From Desulfotomaculum sp. (lineage in GTDB: Bacteria > Bacillota > Desulfotomaculia > Desulfotomaculales > Nap2-2B), in contig DMDI01000038.1 of assembly GCA_003445555.1 (NCBI GenBank), positions 1 to 13,573 of the forward strand: 13,573 nucleotides of DNA, read 5' to 3'. Positions 7,361 through 13,573 of the stretch are shown here, one piece after another. Under the pieces are notes generated by a model. It saw only the letters and a program-made list of their open reading frames with translations, made no database searches and was not told where the DNA came from. Each line of letters opens with the position of its first letter. The stretch's first letter is position 1. The position numbers and the translations under genes were made by a program.

Positions 7361-9592
7361 TTGTTTGCCGAAGTATTGGTGAATATCGTCGTTCGTCAGG
7401 TAGATAAATCTTTTCTTTACGCCGTTCCTGAGGAATTAAAGAATAAGGTGCAAATAGGAGCTTGCGTAAGGGTACCTTTTGGCCGAAGGGTGGCCGATGG
7501 TTATGTGGTTGGATTTAAGTCAGGCCAACCGGCCGAAAAGGTAAAGGAAATTATAGCTATTTTAGACCGTGGACCGCTATTTACCCCTTCTCAACTAGCT
7601 TTAGCCCGTTGGATGGCGGCCTATTATTTACGTCCCACCGTGGAGGCCATCCAGGCGGTTATAGGACCGCGTCTAAAAGCAACTGCTTACCGGCAGTCAA
7701 AGGAATACTGGCCCATAACCCAAAACGGCCTTGAAATTTCATCCTCCTTGCCCCTTACCCCTAAACAAACTGCCTTATGGCAGGTTGCCCTAACCAACCC
7801 GGGTCTATCCCGGACAAGATTAACTTCCCTGGCCGGGGTATCCCCTGCTTTGATAGACGTACTGGTGAAAAAAGGGCTATTGTCCGAAAGGGTACGTACC
7901 GGACCAGCCAGTGATATTCTCTTGAATAAAGCCCCAAAAAATGAGGTTTTGGTTCTCAATCCGAACCAAAAGGCCGCCTCAGACCTTATTAATACGGCCA
8001 TCCAGGCCAAAAATCCTAAGGTCTTCCTGCTTCACGGGATAACGGACAGCGGTAAAACAGAGATATACCTGCAAGGCGTACAACAGGTGATTTCCCTTGG
8101 AGGCCAGGCCATTATCCTGGTCCCGGAAATTGCCTTAACGCCCCAAATGGTGGATATTTTTTTTGCCCGTTTCGGCTCTACCGTAGCTATCTTGCACAGC
8201 CGTCTTTCGGCCGGGGAAAGATTTAGTGACTGGAACCGGGTCCAAAGCGGGGAGGCCAGGGTAATTTTAGGAACCCGTTCGGCTATTTTTGCCCCGGTAA
8301 AAGATTTACGCCTGGTGGTAATTGATGAGGAACATGAACCATCATACAAACAAGAAGAAAACCCGCGTTACCACGCCCGAACAGTTGCCTTGCGTTTAGC
8401 CAGACAGCACCAGGCAGTGGTAGTATTGGGCAGTGCTACCCCGTCGCTTTATGCTTATTCCCGCGCCTTATCCGGCGGGCCATTCCGGTTATTAGAACTC
8501 TCTCACCGGGTAGACAGACGCCCCATACCAGAAATCCAAATTATAGATATGCGCCAAGAAACAAAGGGGGGAAACCGGCATCTTTTCAGTCAACCTTTGC
8601 AGGAAGCAATACAAGACCGTTTAAATAAAAAAGAACAGGTTATTTTGTTCTTAAACCGCCGGGGTTACGCTACTTTTGTTTTTTGCCGGAACTGCGGTTT
8701 GGTCATGAAGTGTCCCCACTGCAATATTTCTTTATGCTACCACGCAAATAATAATTTAATTTGTCATTATTGTGATTATCTTCTTCCCGCCCCTTCCCTA
8801 TGCCCTGATTGCCAAGAGCAACATTTGGGCTATTTTGGCGCCGGAACCCAAAAAATAGAAAAGGAAATAACCCTACTTTTTCCCCAGGCTAAGGTATTGC
8901 GCTTGGACAAAGACACGGTCAGCCGGAAAAATGCTCACCGGCAAATTATTACGACTTTTCAGAAAGGCGAGGCAGACATCTTAATTGGGACACAAATGGT
9001 GGCTAAAGGGCTGGATATACCTGGGGTGACCCTGGTAGGGGTAATCAATGCCGATATTACCCTACATATGCCTGATTTCCGGGCCAGTGAACGCACTTTT
9101 CAACTGCTCATGCAGGTAGCGGGCCGGGCCGGCCGCAGCATTAAGGGGGGAGAGGTACTGGTACAAACATACTCGCCGCAACACTACGCCATAGTAGCTG
9201 CCCAAAAGCAGGTTTACCTGGACTTTTTTCGTCAGGAAATGATGGTGCGCCGAAAAATGAATTATCCCCCTTTTACCCGGTTATGCCGCCTGGTTTTATC
9301 CAGCACCGGCCCGGACGTGGCCGCTAAAGCCGCCGGTGAGCTTGGCGCTAAATTAAAAAAGGCGTTAAATTTAACGCCTTTCCAGGAGGATCAAATAGAT
9401 GTGTTAGGACCCGTGATGGCCCCCTTGGCTAAAATTAAAGACCGTTACCGCTGGCACTTGATTCTTAAGGCTAAAGAGATTACAATTTTACGTGACGCCG
9501 CTCAAATAGCCTTAAGCTGGTACGAAGAAAAAACCGTTTTAAAGAGAAAAGTAAAGCTTGTGATTGACCTGGAACCACAAAATATGATGTAA
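7361..9592 (+). CDS. priA: Primosomal protein N', replication restart helicase
   Basis: 3'-5' DNA helicase that recognises stalled forks and reloads the replisome. The 743 residues contain an N-terminal DNA-binding region (1-105), Walker A GITDSGKT (226-233), DEEH (322-325), and the zinc-binding insert with eight cysteines (442, 445, 451, 454, 468, 471, 481, 484). GTQMVAKGLD (543-552) and QVAGRAGR (585-592) follow, then the C-terminal domain with KDRYRWHLILK. Start: TTG at 7361, well placed after AGGAGA (7348-7353), giving the typical MFAEVLV beginning. It lies 31 bp after the acyl-CoA dehydrogenase gene and may be read from the same transcript. Oddity: codons 666-674 are built from a 24-bp perfect palindrome shared in part with a spacer (see the repeat at 9358). 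Confidence 0.98.
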   Translation: MFAEVLVNIVVRQVDKSFLYAVPEELKNKVQIGACVRVPFGRRVADGYVVGFKSGQPAEKVKEIIAILDRGPLFTPSQLALARWMAAYYLRPTVEAIQAVIGPRLKATAYRQSKEYWPITQNGLEISSSLPLTPKQTALWQVALTNPGLSRTRLTSLAGVSPALIDVLVKKGLLSERVRTGPASDILLNKAPKNEVLVLNPNQKAASDLINTAIQAKNPKVFLLHGITDSGKTEIYLQGVQQVISLGGQAIILVPEIALTPQMVDIFFARFGSTVAILHSRLSAGERFSDWNRVQSGEARVILGTRSAIFAPVKDLRLVVIDEEHEPSYKQEENPRYHARTVALRLARQHQAVVVLGSATPSLYAYSRALSGGPFRLLELSHRVDRRPIPEIQIIDMRQETKGGNRHLFSQPLQEAIQDRLNKKEQVILFLNRRGYATFVFCRNCGLVMKCPHCNISLCYHANNNLICHYCDYLLPAPSLCPDCQEQHLGYFGAGTQKIEKEITLLFPQAKVLRLDKDTVSRKNAHRQIITTFQKGEADILIGTQMVAKGLDIPGVTLVGVINADITLHMPDFRASERTFQLLMQVAGRAGRSIKGGEVLVQTYSPQHYAIVAAQKQVYLDFFRQEMMVRRKMNYPPFTRLCRLVLSSTGPDVAAKAAGELGAKLKKALNLTPFQEDQIDVLGPVMAPLAKIKDRYRWHLILKAKEITILRDAAQIALSWYEEKTVLKRKVKLVIDLEPQNMM
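9358..9381. repeat. 24-bp palindrome inside the priA coding sequence
   Basis: AAAGGCGTTAAA (9358-9369) is followed directly by its exact reverse complement (9370-9381). The inner 18 bp, GGCGTTAAATTTAACGCC, are identical to the core of the palindrome at 3001-3032. It encodes KKALNLTPF in the part of the C-terminal PriA domain just before the conserved IDVLGPxxAPLAKIKDRYRW region, where length varies between homologues, so an in-frame repeat could be tolerated. Confidence 0.93.
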
Positions 9593-9651
9593 GATAAAGG
9601 TAATTTAAGAGGAGTACTTAATTACCATTTTTCAGAAGATAGGAGTAAAAA

Positions 9652-10104
9652 ATGGCTATTTACCAGATTATAAAAGAGAATAATAAAATTTTACGAACTA
9701 AAGCAATGGAAGTTACCAAAATTACCGTCAACATCCATAAGCTATTAAACAATTTACAGGATACAATGTATTTCTATAAAGGAGTAGGCCTTGCGGCTCC
9801 TCAAATTGGTATTTCTAAAAGAGTAATTGTAGTTGACGCAGGTGAGGGGTTAATTGAGATAATCAACCCTAGTATCGTCAATAGCGAAGGCCAGGAAGTA
9901 GGTACGGAAGGTTGCTTGAGCATTCCGGGTATATTCGGTGAAGTGCCGCGCGCTGCCCAAGTTCTTGTTACCGGTCTTAACCGTCACGGTAAGGAAATAA
10001 AAATTAAGGCTAACAATTTTTTAGCCAGAACTTTACAGCACGAGATTGACCACCTGGACGGTATTTTATTTATTGACCGCGCCGTTAAAATAAAAAGGGA
10101 ATGA
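9652..10104 (+). CDS. def: Peptide deformylase
   Basis: Metalloenzyme that removes the formyl group from the N-terminal Met of new proteins, the counterpart of Fmt encoded next. The 150 residues carry the three defining motifs: [10 protein letters not shown] (44-53), EGCLSIPG with metal ligand Cys88, and QHEIDHLDG with ligands His130 and His134 and catalytic Glu131. Length and the CLSIPG form fit the short (type 1-like) enzymes. ATG 9652 is preceded by AGGAG (9641-9645) at 6 nt. It sits 59 bp after priA and 13 bp before fmt, the common bacterial order. Confidence 0.98.
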   Translation: MAIYQIIKENNKILRTKAMEVTKITVNIHKLLNNLQDTMYFYKGVGLAAPQIGISKRVIVVDAGEGLIEIINPSIVNSEGQEVGTEGCLSIPGIFGEVPRAAQVLVTGLNRHGKEIKIKANNFLARTLQHEIDHLDGILFIDRAVKIKRE

Positions 10105-10117
10105 GGGAGAGCTTATT

Positions 10118-11089
10118 ATGCGGGTAGTATTTATGGGCACCCCGTCTTTTGCCCTACCGTCCTTAGAAAAACTTTTAGCTCACGGCCACCAGGTGGTAGG
10201 GGTAGTAACACGACCAGACCGTCCCCGCGGAAGAGGTAAAAAAATACAACCACCCCCCGTAAAAGAGTTTGCTCTTGCTCACGGTCTGGCAATTTACCAG
10301 CCCCTTCACGTGAAAGAGTCAGGATTTCTGGATGCATTGGGCCGCCTACAACCCGAAGTTATTATTATTGTTGCTTTTGGTCAAATTATCCCCCTTCAAA
10401 TTATTTCCTTGCCCCCGTATGGCTGTATTAATCTTCACGCCTCATTATTACCTAAATATCGCGGGGCCGCCCCTATTCACCGGGCGGTTATAAACGGGGA
10501 AACTAAAACCGGGGTAACTACCATGTTTATTAACGAGAAGTTAGACGAAGGGGATATTTTGCTTCAAGAAACAATTCCTATTAAAGAAGAAGATAATGCG
10601 GGCACGATACATGACCGCCTGGCCAAACAAGGAGCGGACTTGCTGGTAAAAACCCTGGCCTTGTTAGCCCAAGGGCAACTAAAACCGCAACCGCAAGACC
10701 ACGGTCAGGCAACTTACGCTCCCTTGTTAAGAGGTGAGGATGAAATAATTGACTGGTCAAAATCAGCCCAAGCTATTTTTAACCTGACCAGAGGGATGGA
10801 CCCATGGCCGGGAGCTAAAACAACCTGGGATAAAAAAACATTAAAAATTTACCGGGTAAAAATAAATAAACCGGAAATTAACCCTGAATTCTACCCTTTA
10901 ACAGCCCTCAACCCACTCCCCGGTCAAGTTTTAACTGCTGCTCCGGATAAGGGCTTATTGGTTCAAACAGGGGAAGGCCGGGTATGGATTATGGAATTGC
11001 AAGCAGAAGGAGGTAAAAGGTTGGCTGCCCAGGATTTTTTGAGAGGCAACCCCCTTTCGGTAAACCAAAGGTTAGGAATTAAAGGTTAG
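10118..11089 (+). CDS. fmt: Methionyl-tRNA formyltransferase
   Basis: Transfers a formyl group from 10-formyl-tetrahydrofolate to initiator Met-tRNA. The 323 residues show the N-terminal Rossmann-like domain (MRVVFMGTPSFA, PRGRGKK), the catalytic set Asn105 and His107 in NLHASLLPKYRGAAPI with Asp143 in KLDEGD, and a C-terminal OB-like domain (from about 205, with GMDPWPGA). Length matches the family (about 315). The ATG at 10118 follows a purine-rich GAGGGAGAG site. It is coupled to def by a 13-bp gap. In many Bacillota rsmB follows fmt; here a promoter and FHA genes follow. Confidence 0.98.
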   Translation: MRVVFMGTPSFALPSLEKLLAHGHQVVGVVTRPDRPRGRGKKIQPPPVKEFALAHGLAIYQPLHVKESGFLDALGRLQPEVIIIVAFGQIIPLQIISLPPYGCINLHASLLPKYRGAAPIHRAVINGETKTGVTTMFINEKLDEGDILLQETIPIKEEDNAGTIHDRLAKQGADLLVKTLALLAQGQLKPQPQDHGQATYAPLLRGEDEIIDWSKSAQAIFNLTRGMDPWPGAKTTWDKKTLKIYRVKINKPEINPEFYPLTALNPLPGQVLTAAPDKGLLVQTGEGRVWIMELQAEGGKRLAAQDFLRGNPLSVNQRLGIKG

Positions 11090-11112
11090 AAAAAGAAAGT
11101 TTTAGGTTTTTC

Positions 11113-11140
11113 TTGTAGAAATAAGATAATATAGTATAAT
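11113..11140 (+). promoter_or_regulatory. Sigma-A-type promoter for the FHA/phosphatase operon
   Basis: TTGTAG (11113-11118), 16 bp, then a perfect TATAAT (11135-11140), predicting a start near 11147 and a leader of about 55 nt. It lies in the AT-rich 112-bp gap after fmt and separates the signalling genes from the priA-def-fmt group. Confidence 0.6.
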
Positions 11141-11201
11141 AATATTATTAGAAAGTAACATTAAACCCGTCTAAATCAAGGCTCGTATTGAAGGTGATAT
11201 A

Positions 11202-11999
11202 ATGGGGCTTTTTTTAAGCATAGAGGGAAGTTTAGAAAAATATATTGAGAAGTTTTTTCATGATAAATATAAGGGTCGCGTCCACCCTTTGGAAATCGCT
11301 AAAAAGTTAGCCCGTGAAATGAGAAACCGTAAAAGGGTGAGCATAAACCATATATACGTTCCTAATAAATATCTTGTTTATTTACATCCGGAAGACTTGC
11401 AGGCAGTAGCGCCTATTGCTCCTTTGTTAATCAAGGAACTTAAAGATTACCTGGAAAAAAAAGCGGCCGAAAAAAAGCATATTCTAATTGCCTCTCCAGA
11501 GATTCTATTCCAGGCGGGTGAAAACTTGGAAATAGGCCAATTACATGTTGAAGGAAGCTTTGAGGGGGTAAAAACAAACAGGGAGATAAGGGTTGAGGAT
11601 GAACAGTCTCTGGCCAAAAAAGAGGAAGAAGTCAAAGAGGATGAAAAAAACACCCTTTGTTATAAACCAGTTAAGAACGTTATTCCGGCCCAAAATAACT
11701 TTCCGGAACCAAAAGGACAACTTAGGCTTAATACAGGTACCGTAGTTGGTAAAACATTTTATCTTAAGGCAAGCCCTATGATTATCGGACGCCATGAATC
11801 TTGTGATATAATTTTAAATGATCACAGTGTATCCCGGCACCAGGCAAAAATAGAATGCCGGCAGGGAGAATATATTCTAACTGATTTAGCCAGCACAAAT
11901 GGGACTTTTGTTAACGGCAAAAGAGTTACCACCCACCCGTTAAAGGATGGGGATACCATTAAAGCGGGTACTTCACTTTTATTTTTTAAATTAGAATAA
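11202..11999 (+). CDS. FhaA-like protein: DUF3662 domain plus FHA domain
   Basis: Cytoplasmic phosphothreonine reader, resembling mycobacterial FhaA, which in actinobacteria links Ser/Thr kinases to cell-wall synthesis. Residues 1-120 match the FhaA N-terminal domain (DUF3662): MGLFLSIEGSLEKYIEKFF, HPLEIAKKLAREM, VPNKYLVYLHPED, HVEGSF. A charged linker (about 121-175, rich in E and K) leads to the FHA domain (about 180-265): IGRHESCDIIL with Arg197, SVSRHQA with Ser211, and STNGTFVNG with Asn233. In the SRxH motif the usual His position is Gln (SRHQ), a variant also known in other FHA proteins. ATG 11202 follows AAGGTGA at a good distance. It is first in an operon with a second FHA gene, a PP2C phosphatase and an FtsW-family gene. 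Confidence 0.92.
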   Translation: MGLFLSIEGSLEKYIEKFFHDKYKGRVHPLEIAKKLAREMRNRKRVSINHIYVPNKYLVYLHPEDLQAVAPIAPLLIKELKDYLEKKAAEKKHILIASPEILFQAGENLEIGQLHVEGSFEGVKTNREIRVEDEQSLAKKEEEVKEDEKNTLCYKPVKNVIPAQNNFPEPKGQLRLNTGTVVGKTFYLKASPMIIGRHESCDIILNDHSVSRHQAKIECRQGEYILTDLASTNGTFVNGKRVTTHPLKDGDTIKAGTSLLFFKLE

Positions 12000-12050
12000 G
12001 CAACGTAAAGGAATAATACCGGAAAGTTAAGTAGCAAATAGGCAAAAAAC

Positions 12051-12066
12051 TTTGTGCCTTTGTGCC
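12051..12066. repeat. TTTGTGCC tandem pair
   Basis: Two exact copies of the 8-mer TTTGTGCC (12051-12058 and 12059-12066) run directly into the GC-rich repeat that follows. Short and of unknown role; it may be the edge of the repeat block in this spacer. Confidence 0.7.
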
Positions 12067-12184
12067 CCGCCTGTCTGGCAGGCTGTTTCGAGGTTCGAGG
12101 TTCGAGGTTCGAGAAAAGCGAGAGATCCAGTTCTAGGTTTTTCTTCCTCTGACAGACTATCCTCCTGCCAGCCTGACGGGTAGG
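12066..12184. repeat. Inverted, diverged copy of the composite repeat at 6047-6131
   Basis: The left end (12066-12086) matches the reverse complement of 6111-6131 in 20 of 21 bases (core CCCGCCTGTCTGRCAGGCTG). The right end (12164-12184) matches the reverse complement of 6060-6080 in 17 of 21 bases. Order and orientation are those expected of one whole element turned around; the middles differ, and this copy holds a TTCGAGG tandem array. It fills most of the 241-bp gap between the two FHA genes. Confidence 0.72.
12087..12113. repeat. TTCGAGG heptamer tandem array
   Basis: Three exact copies of TTCGAGG plus TTCGAG stand head to tail. The unit is 7 bp, not a multiple of 3, and lies outside genes. 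The array adjoins the GC-rich repeat end at 12066-12086. Copy number could vary between strains by slippage; this is an inference. Confidence 0.92.
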
Positions 12185-12240
12185 TTTTTGCCTCTTTGAA
12201 CCTGATGAGTAGTTACAATTTTTTTACCTTAAGGCATAAA

Positions 12241-12645
12241 ATGTTAAGTTTTTTATTAATTATTCTTCACGGGCTTTTAATTGTTTTTTTGTATTTATTT
12301 ATCACTAAAGCAATATTATTTCAAATTAACCATAAACTTAAGCAAAAAAATTACTGGCTGGTGGTTATAGCCACTTCTGATTCGGAGTTAGAAAAAGGAA
12401 TGATCTTTAATCTAACCCAAAAATTAAGCCTGGGACGGGAAACAAGCAATGATTTAACCGTTAGTGATCCTTTTGTTTCTTTAAAACACGCCTTAATCGT
12501 TCAAAAAAGGGGCCGCTTCTGGATTTTGGACCAGGGAAGTTTAAATGGAACCTACCTAAATAAAAAACGCCTTGAAAAACAGACCGTTTTAAAGGTTAAT
12601 GACTTTATTGAAATTGGTAATACGGTTTTTCAGTTTAAGGGGTAA
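12241..12645 (+). CDS. Small membrane-anchored FHA-domain protein (FhaB/FipA-like)
   Basis: A phosphothreonine-binding FHA domain tethered to the membrane, similar in layout to actinobacterial FhaB, which binds phosphorylated partners at the septum. From the ATG at 12241 it has 134 residues: one membrane segment (about 2-28), a basic stretch (HKLKQK), then FHA (about 40-134) with LGRE (Arg66), SDPFVSLKH (Ser80) and SLNGTYLN (Asn102). The Arg of the SRxH motif is absent (SLKH), while the GR arginine and NG remain. Start choice: AAGG (12231-12234) stands 6 nt before this ATG, and the protein then begins at the membrane helix. In-frame TTG 12196 and ATG 12205 would add 15 or 12 residues but sit against the repeat element without a good ribosome site. 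It ends 4 bp before the phosphatase gene. Confidence 0.85.
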   Translation: MLSFLLIILHGLLIVFLYLFITKAILFQINHKLKQKNYWLVVIATSDSELEKGMIFNLTQKLSLGRETSNDLTVSDPFVSLKHALIVQKRGRFWILDQGSLNGTYLNKKRLEKQTVLKVNDFIEIGNTVFQFKG

Positions 12646-12649
12646 AGAT

Positions 12650-13366
12650 ATGAAATGGAGCCAAGCAACTGAAACGGGGCGAGTTCGCCAACAAAACGAG
12701 GATAATTTTTGTATCTGTCCTGATATAGGTCTTTTTGCCCTGGCTGATGGCATGGGTGGTCATCAAGCAGGTGAGATAGCCAGTCGTCTAGCTACCCAAA
12801 AATTAGCAGATTTCATCCAGACCCACCCAGAACTATACTCTGACCAGGAAACTCTTTTAACCAGCGGAATACAAGAAATCAATCATCAGATATACCTTAT
12901 TTCCCAGCAAAACAAGAGATACCGCGGGATGGGTACCACCCTTACGGCAGCCTTAATTCAAAACAATCATTTATATCTGGCTCATATTGGAGACAGCCGC
13001 CTTTATTTAATACGCCGGGAACATATCAAACAATTAACCGAGGACCATACGGTTGTTCAAAATTTAGTAACCGGCGGCACTATTTCCGCTGACCAGGCCC
13101 GGACCCACCCAAAACGCCACATTTTAACCCGGGCCTTAGGCGTTGATTTAAACGTAGAGGCAGATATAAGCAAAATAACTTTAAGAACGCAAGATAAGAT
13201 ATTATTATGCACTGATGGATTGACTAATTACGTAACGCTTGAAGAAATACACCATTTAGTAAGCAACGCGACTGAAGTAAAGCAAGCAGTCCATAGTCTA
13301 ACTAAGATGGCCTTGGAACGGGGAGGAGCGGACAATATTACCGTAATTTTAGTGGCGGTGGATTAA
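12650..13366 (+). CDS. PP2C-type Ser/Thr protein phosphatase (PrpC/Stp1/PstP-like)
   Basis: Metal-dependent phosphatase that reverses Hanks-type kinase phosphorylation in the cytoplasm. The 238 residues are a complete single-domain bacterial PP2C: QQNEDNF with Glu17/Asp18, LADGMGGHQAGEIAS with Asp33, GMGTTLTAA, AHIGDSRLYL, LTEDHT, LTRALG, CTDGLTNYV with Asp189, and GGADNITVIL with Asp228. The ATG at 12650 is chosen because the family begins MKWSxxTxxGxVRxxNED and because AGGGG (12638-12642) is 7 nt upstream; the longer frame from 12599 would overlap the FHA gene. The next gene starts 3 bp after its stop. The partner PASTA kinase is not in view but is normally encoded a few genes downstream. 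Confidence 0.97.
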   Translation: MKWSQATETGRVRQQNEDNFCICPDIGLFALADGMGGHQAGEIASRLATQKLADFIQTHPELYSDQETLLTSGIQEINHQIYLISQQNKRYRGMGTTLTAALIQNNHLYLAHIGDSRLYLIRREHIKQLTEDHTVVQNLVTGGTISADQARTHPKRHILTRALGVDLNVEADISKITLRTQDKILLCTDGLTNYVTLEEIHHLVSNATEVKQAVHSLTKMALERGGADNITVILVAVD

Positions 13367-13369
13367 TAA

Positions 13370-13573
13370 ATGTCGGTCACAGCACGCTTAAAAGAAAGAA
13401 TCCTTCTTTTGATCGCCAGCACTTATTTTTTAACTGGCGCGGGAACAATTTTTTTAGTCAGGCCGGGTGATAATAAAGGATTATTTTTAACCGGAGCAGG
13501 AGTTTTAATCCTTGCCTTCTTCGTTCTTAGTTACCTGTGGCAGCGTCTTGATTTTAACGGTAACCAATATTTA
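13370..13573 (+). CDS. Start of an FtsW/RodA/SpoVE-family membrane protein (cut by window edge)
   Basis: The frame opens at ATG 13370, 3 bp after the phosphatase gene, and stays open to the end: 68 residues. It has two hydrophobic segments (about 9-29 and 38-57) separated by a short polar loop (RPGDNKG), then WQRLDFNGNQYL. No catalytic or signature region is visible. Family assignment rests on position (FHA, PP2C, then FtsW/RodA is a recurrent order) and on the resemblance to the extra pair of N-terminal membrane helices found in such proteins. If correct, it is a SEDS peptidoglycan glycosyltransferase. The ribosome site is weak, suggesting coupling to the phosphatase. Confidence 0.65.
   Translation, partial: MSVTARLKERILLLIASTYFLTGAGTIFLVRPGDNKGLFLTGAGVLILAFFVLSYLWQRLDFNGNQYL

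Noticed and set aside
12087..12113. tRNA T-arm (GTTCGAGG resembles a T-loop)
   Set aside because: The motif is a simple tandem heptamer; no acceptor, D or anticodon stem can be formed around it.
12599..12649. Longer start for the PP2C phosphatase
   Set aside because: It would add 17 residues overlapping the FHA gene; the family start and a ribosome site both fit ATG 12650.

Overview
The window is a chromosomal stretch in which every recognisable gene lies on the + strand. The protein families, frequent TTG starts, Shine-Dalgarno sites of the AGGAG type, sigma-A-like promoters and the order priA-def-fmt followed by a PP2C phosphatase suggest a Gram-positive bacterium of the phylum Bacillota, probably an anaerobic clostridium of the Peptococcaceae/Desulfotomaculum kind. 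That placement is an inference from gene content, not a measured phylogeny. Base composition is moderately AT-rich in genes and strongly AT-rich between them.

Layout. (1) 1-1951: the 3' part of purL, cut by the left edge, and complete purQ; together they make the FGAM synthase step of purine synthesis. (2) 2060-2929: an MgtC/SapB-type membrane protein behind a good sigma-A promoter. Its C-terminal half reads like a GNAT acetyltransferase fold instead of the usual small ACT-like domain. (3) 3073-3855: an ABC-2 type permease with no ATPase gene beside it. (4) 3967-5976: uvrB, nucleotide excision repair. (5) 5977-6186: a repeat-rich spacer. (6) 6187-7329: an acyl-CoA dehydrogenase lacking the usual catalytic glutamate. 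(7) 7361-11089: priA, def and fmt (replication restart, N-terminal deformylation, initiator tRNA formylation), a conserved bacterial cluster. (8) 11202-13573: a Ser/Thr phospho-signalling and cell-wall group behind its own promoter: an FhaA-like DUF3662+FHA protein, a small membrane-anchored FHA protein, a PP2C phosphatase and the start of an FtsW/RodA/SpoVE-family gene cut by the right edge. In related gene orders a penicillin-binding protein and a PASTA kinase follow, so the phosphatase and FHA proteins here probably act opposite and downstream of a kinase outside the window.

Between the genes are several short repeats. A perfect 32-bp palindrome before the permease gene shares an 18-bp palindromic core with a site inside the priA coding sequence. 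A composite GC-rich repeat in the uvrB/acyl-CoA dehydrogenase spacer recurs in inverted orientation in the spacer between the two FHA genes. A C-rich hairpin and a TTCGAGG tandem repeat are also present. No rRNA, tRNA, CRISPR array, insertion sequence or phage gene was seen, and no gene-free stretch exceeds 300 bases. The best candidates for something undescribed are the MgtC-GNAT-like fusion and the palindrome shared between a spacer and priA; no new multi-gene defence or mobile system is evident.
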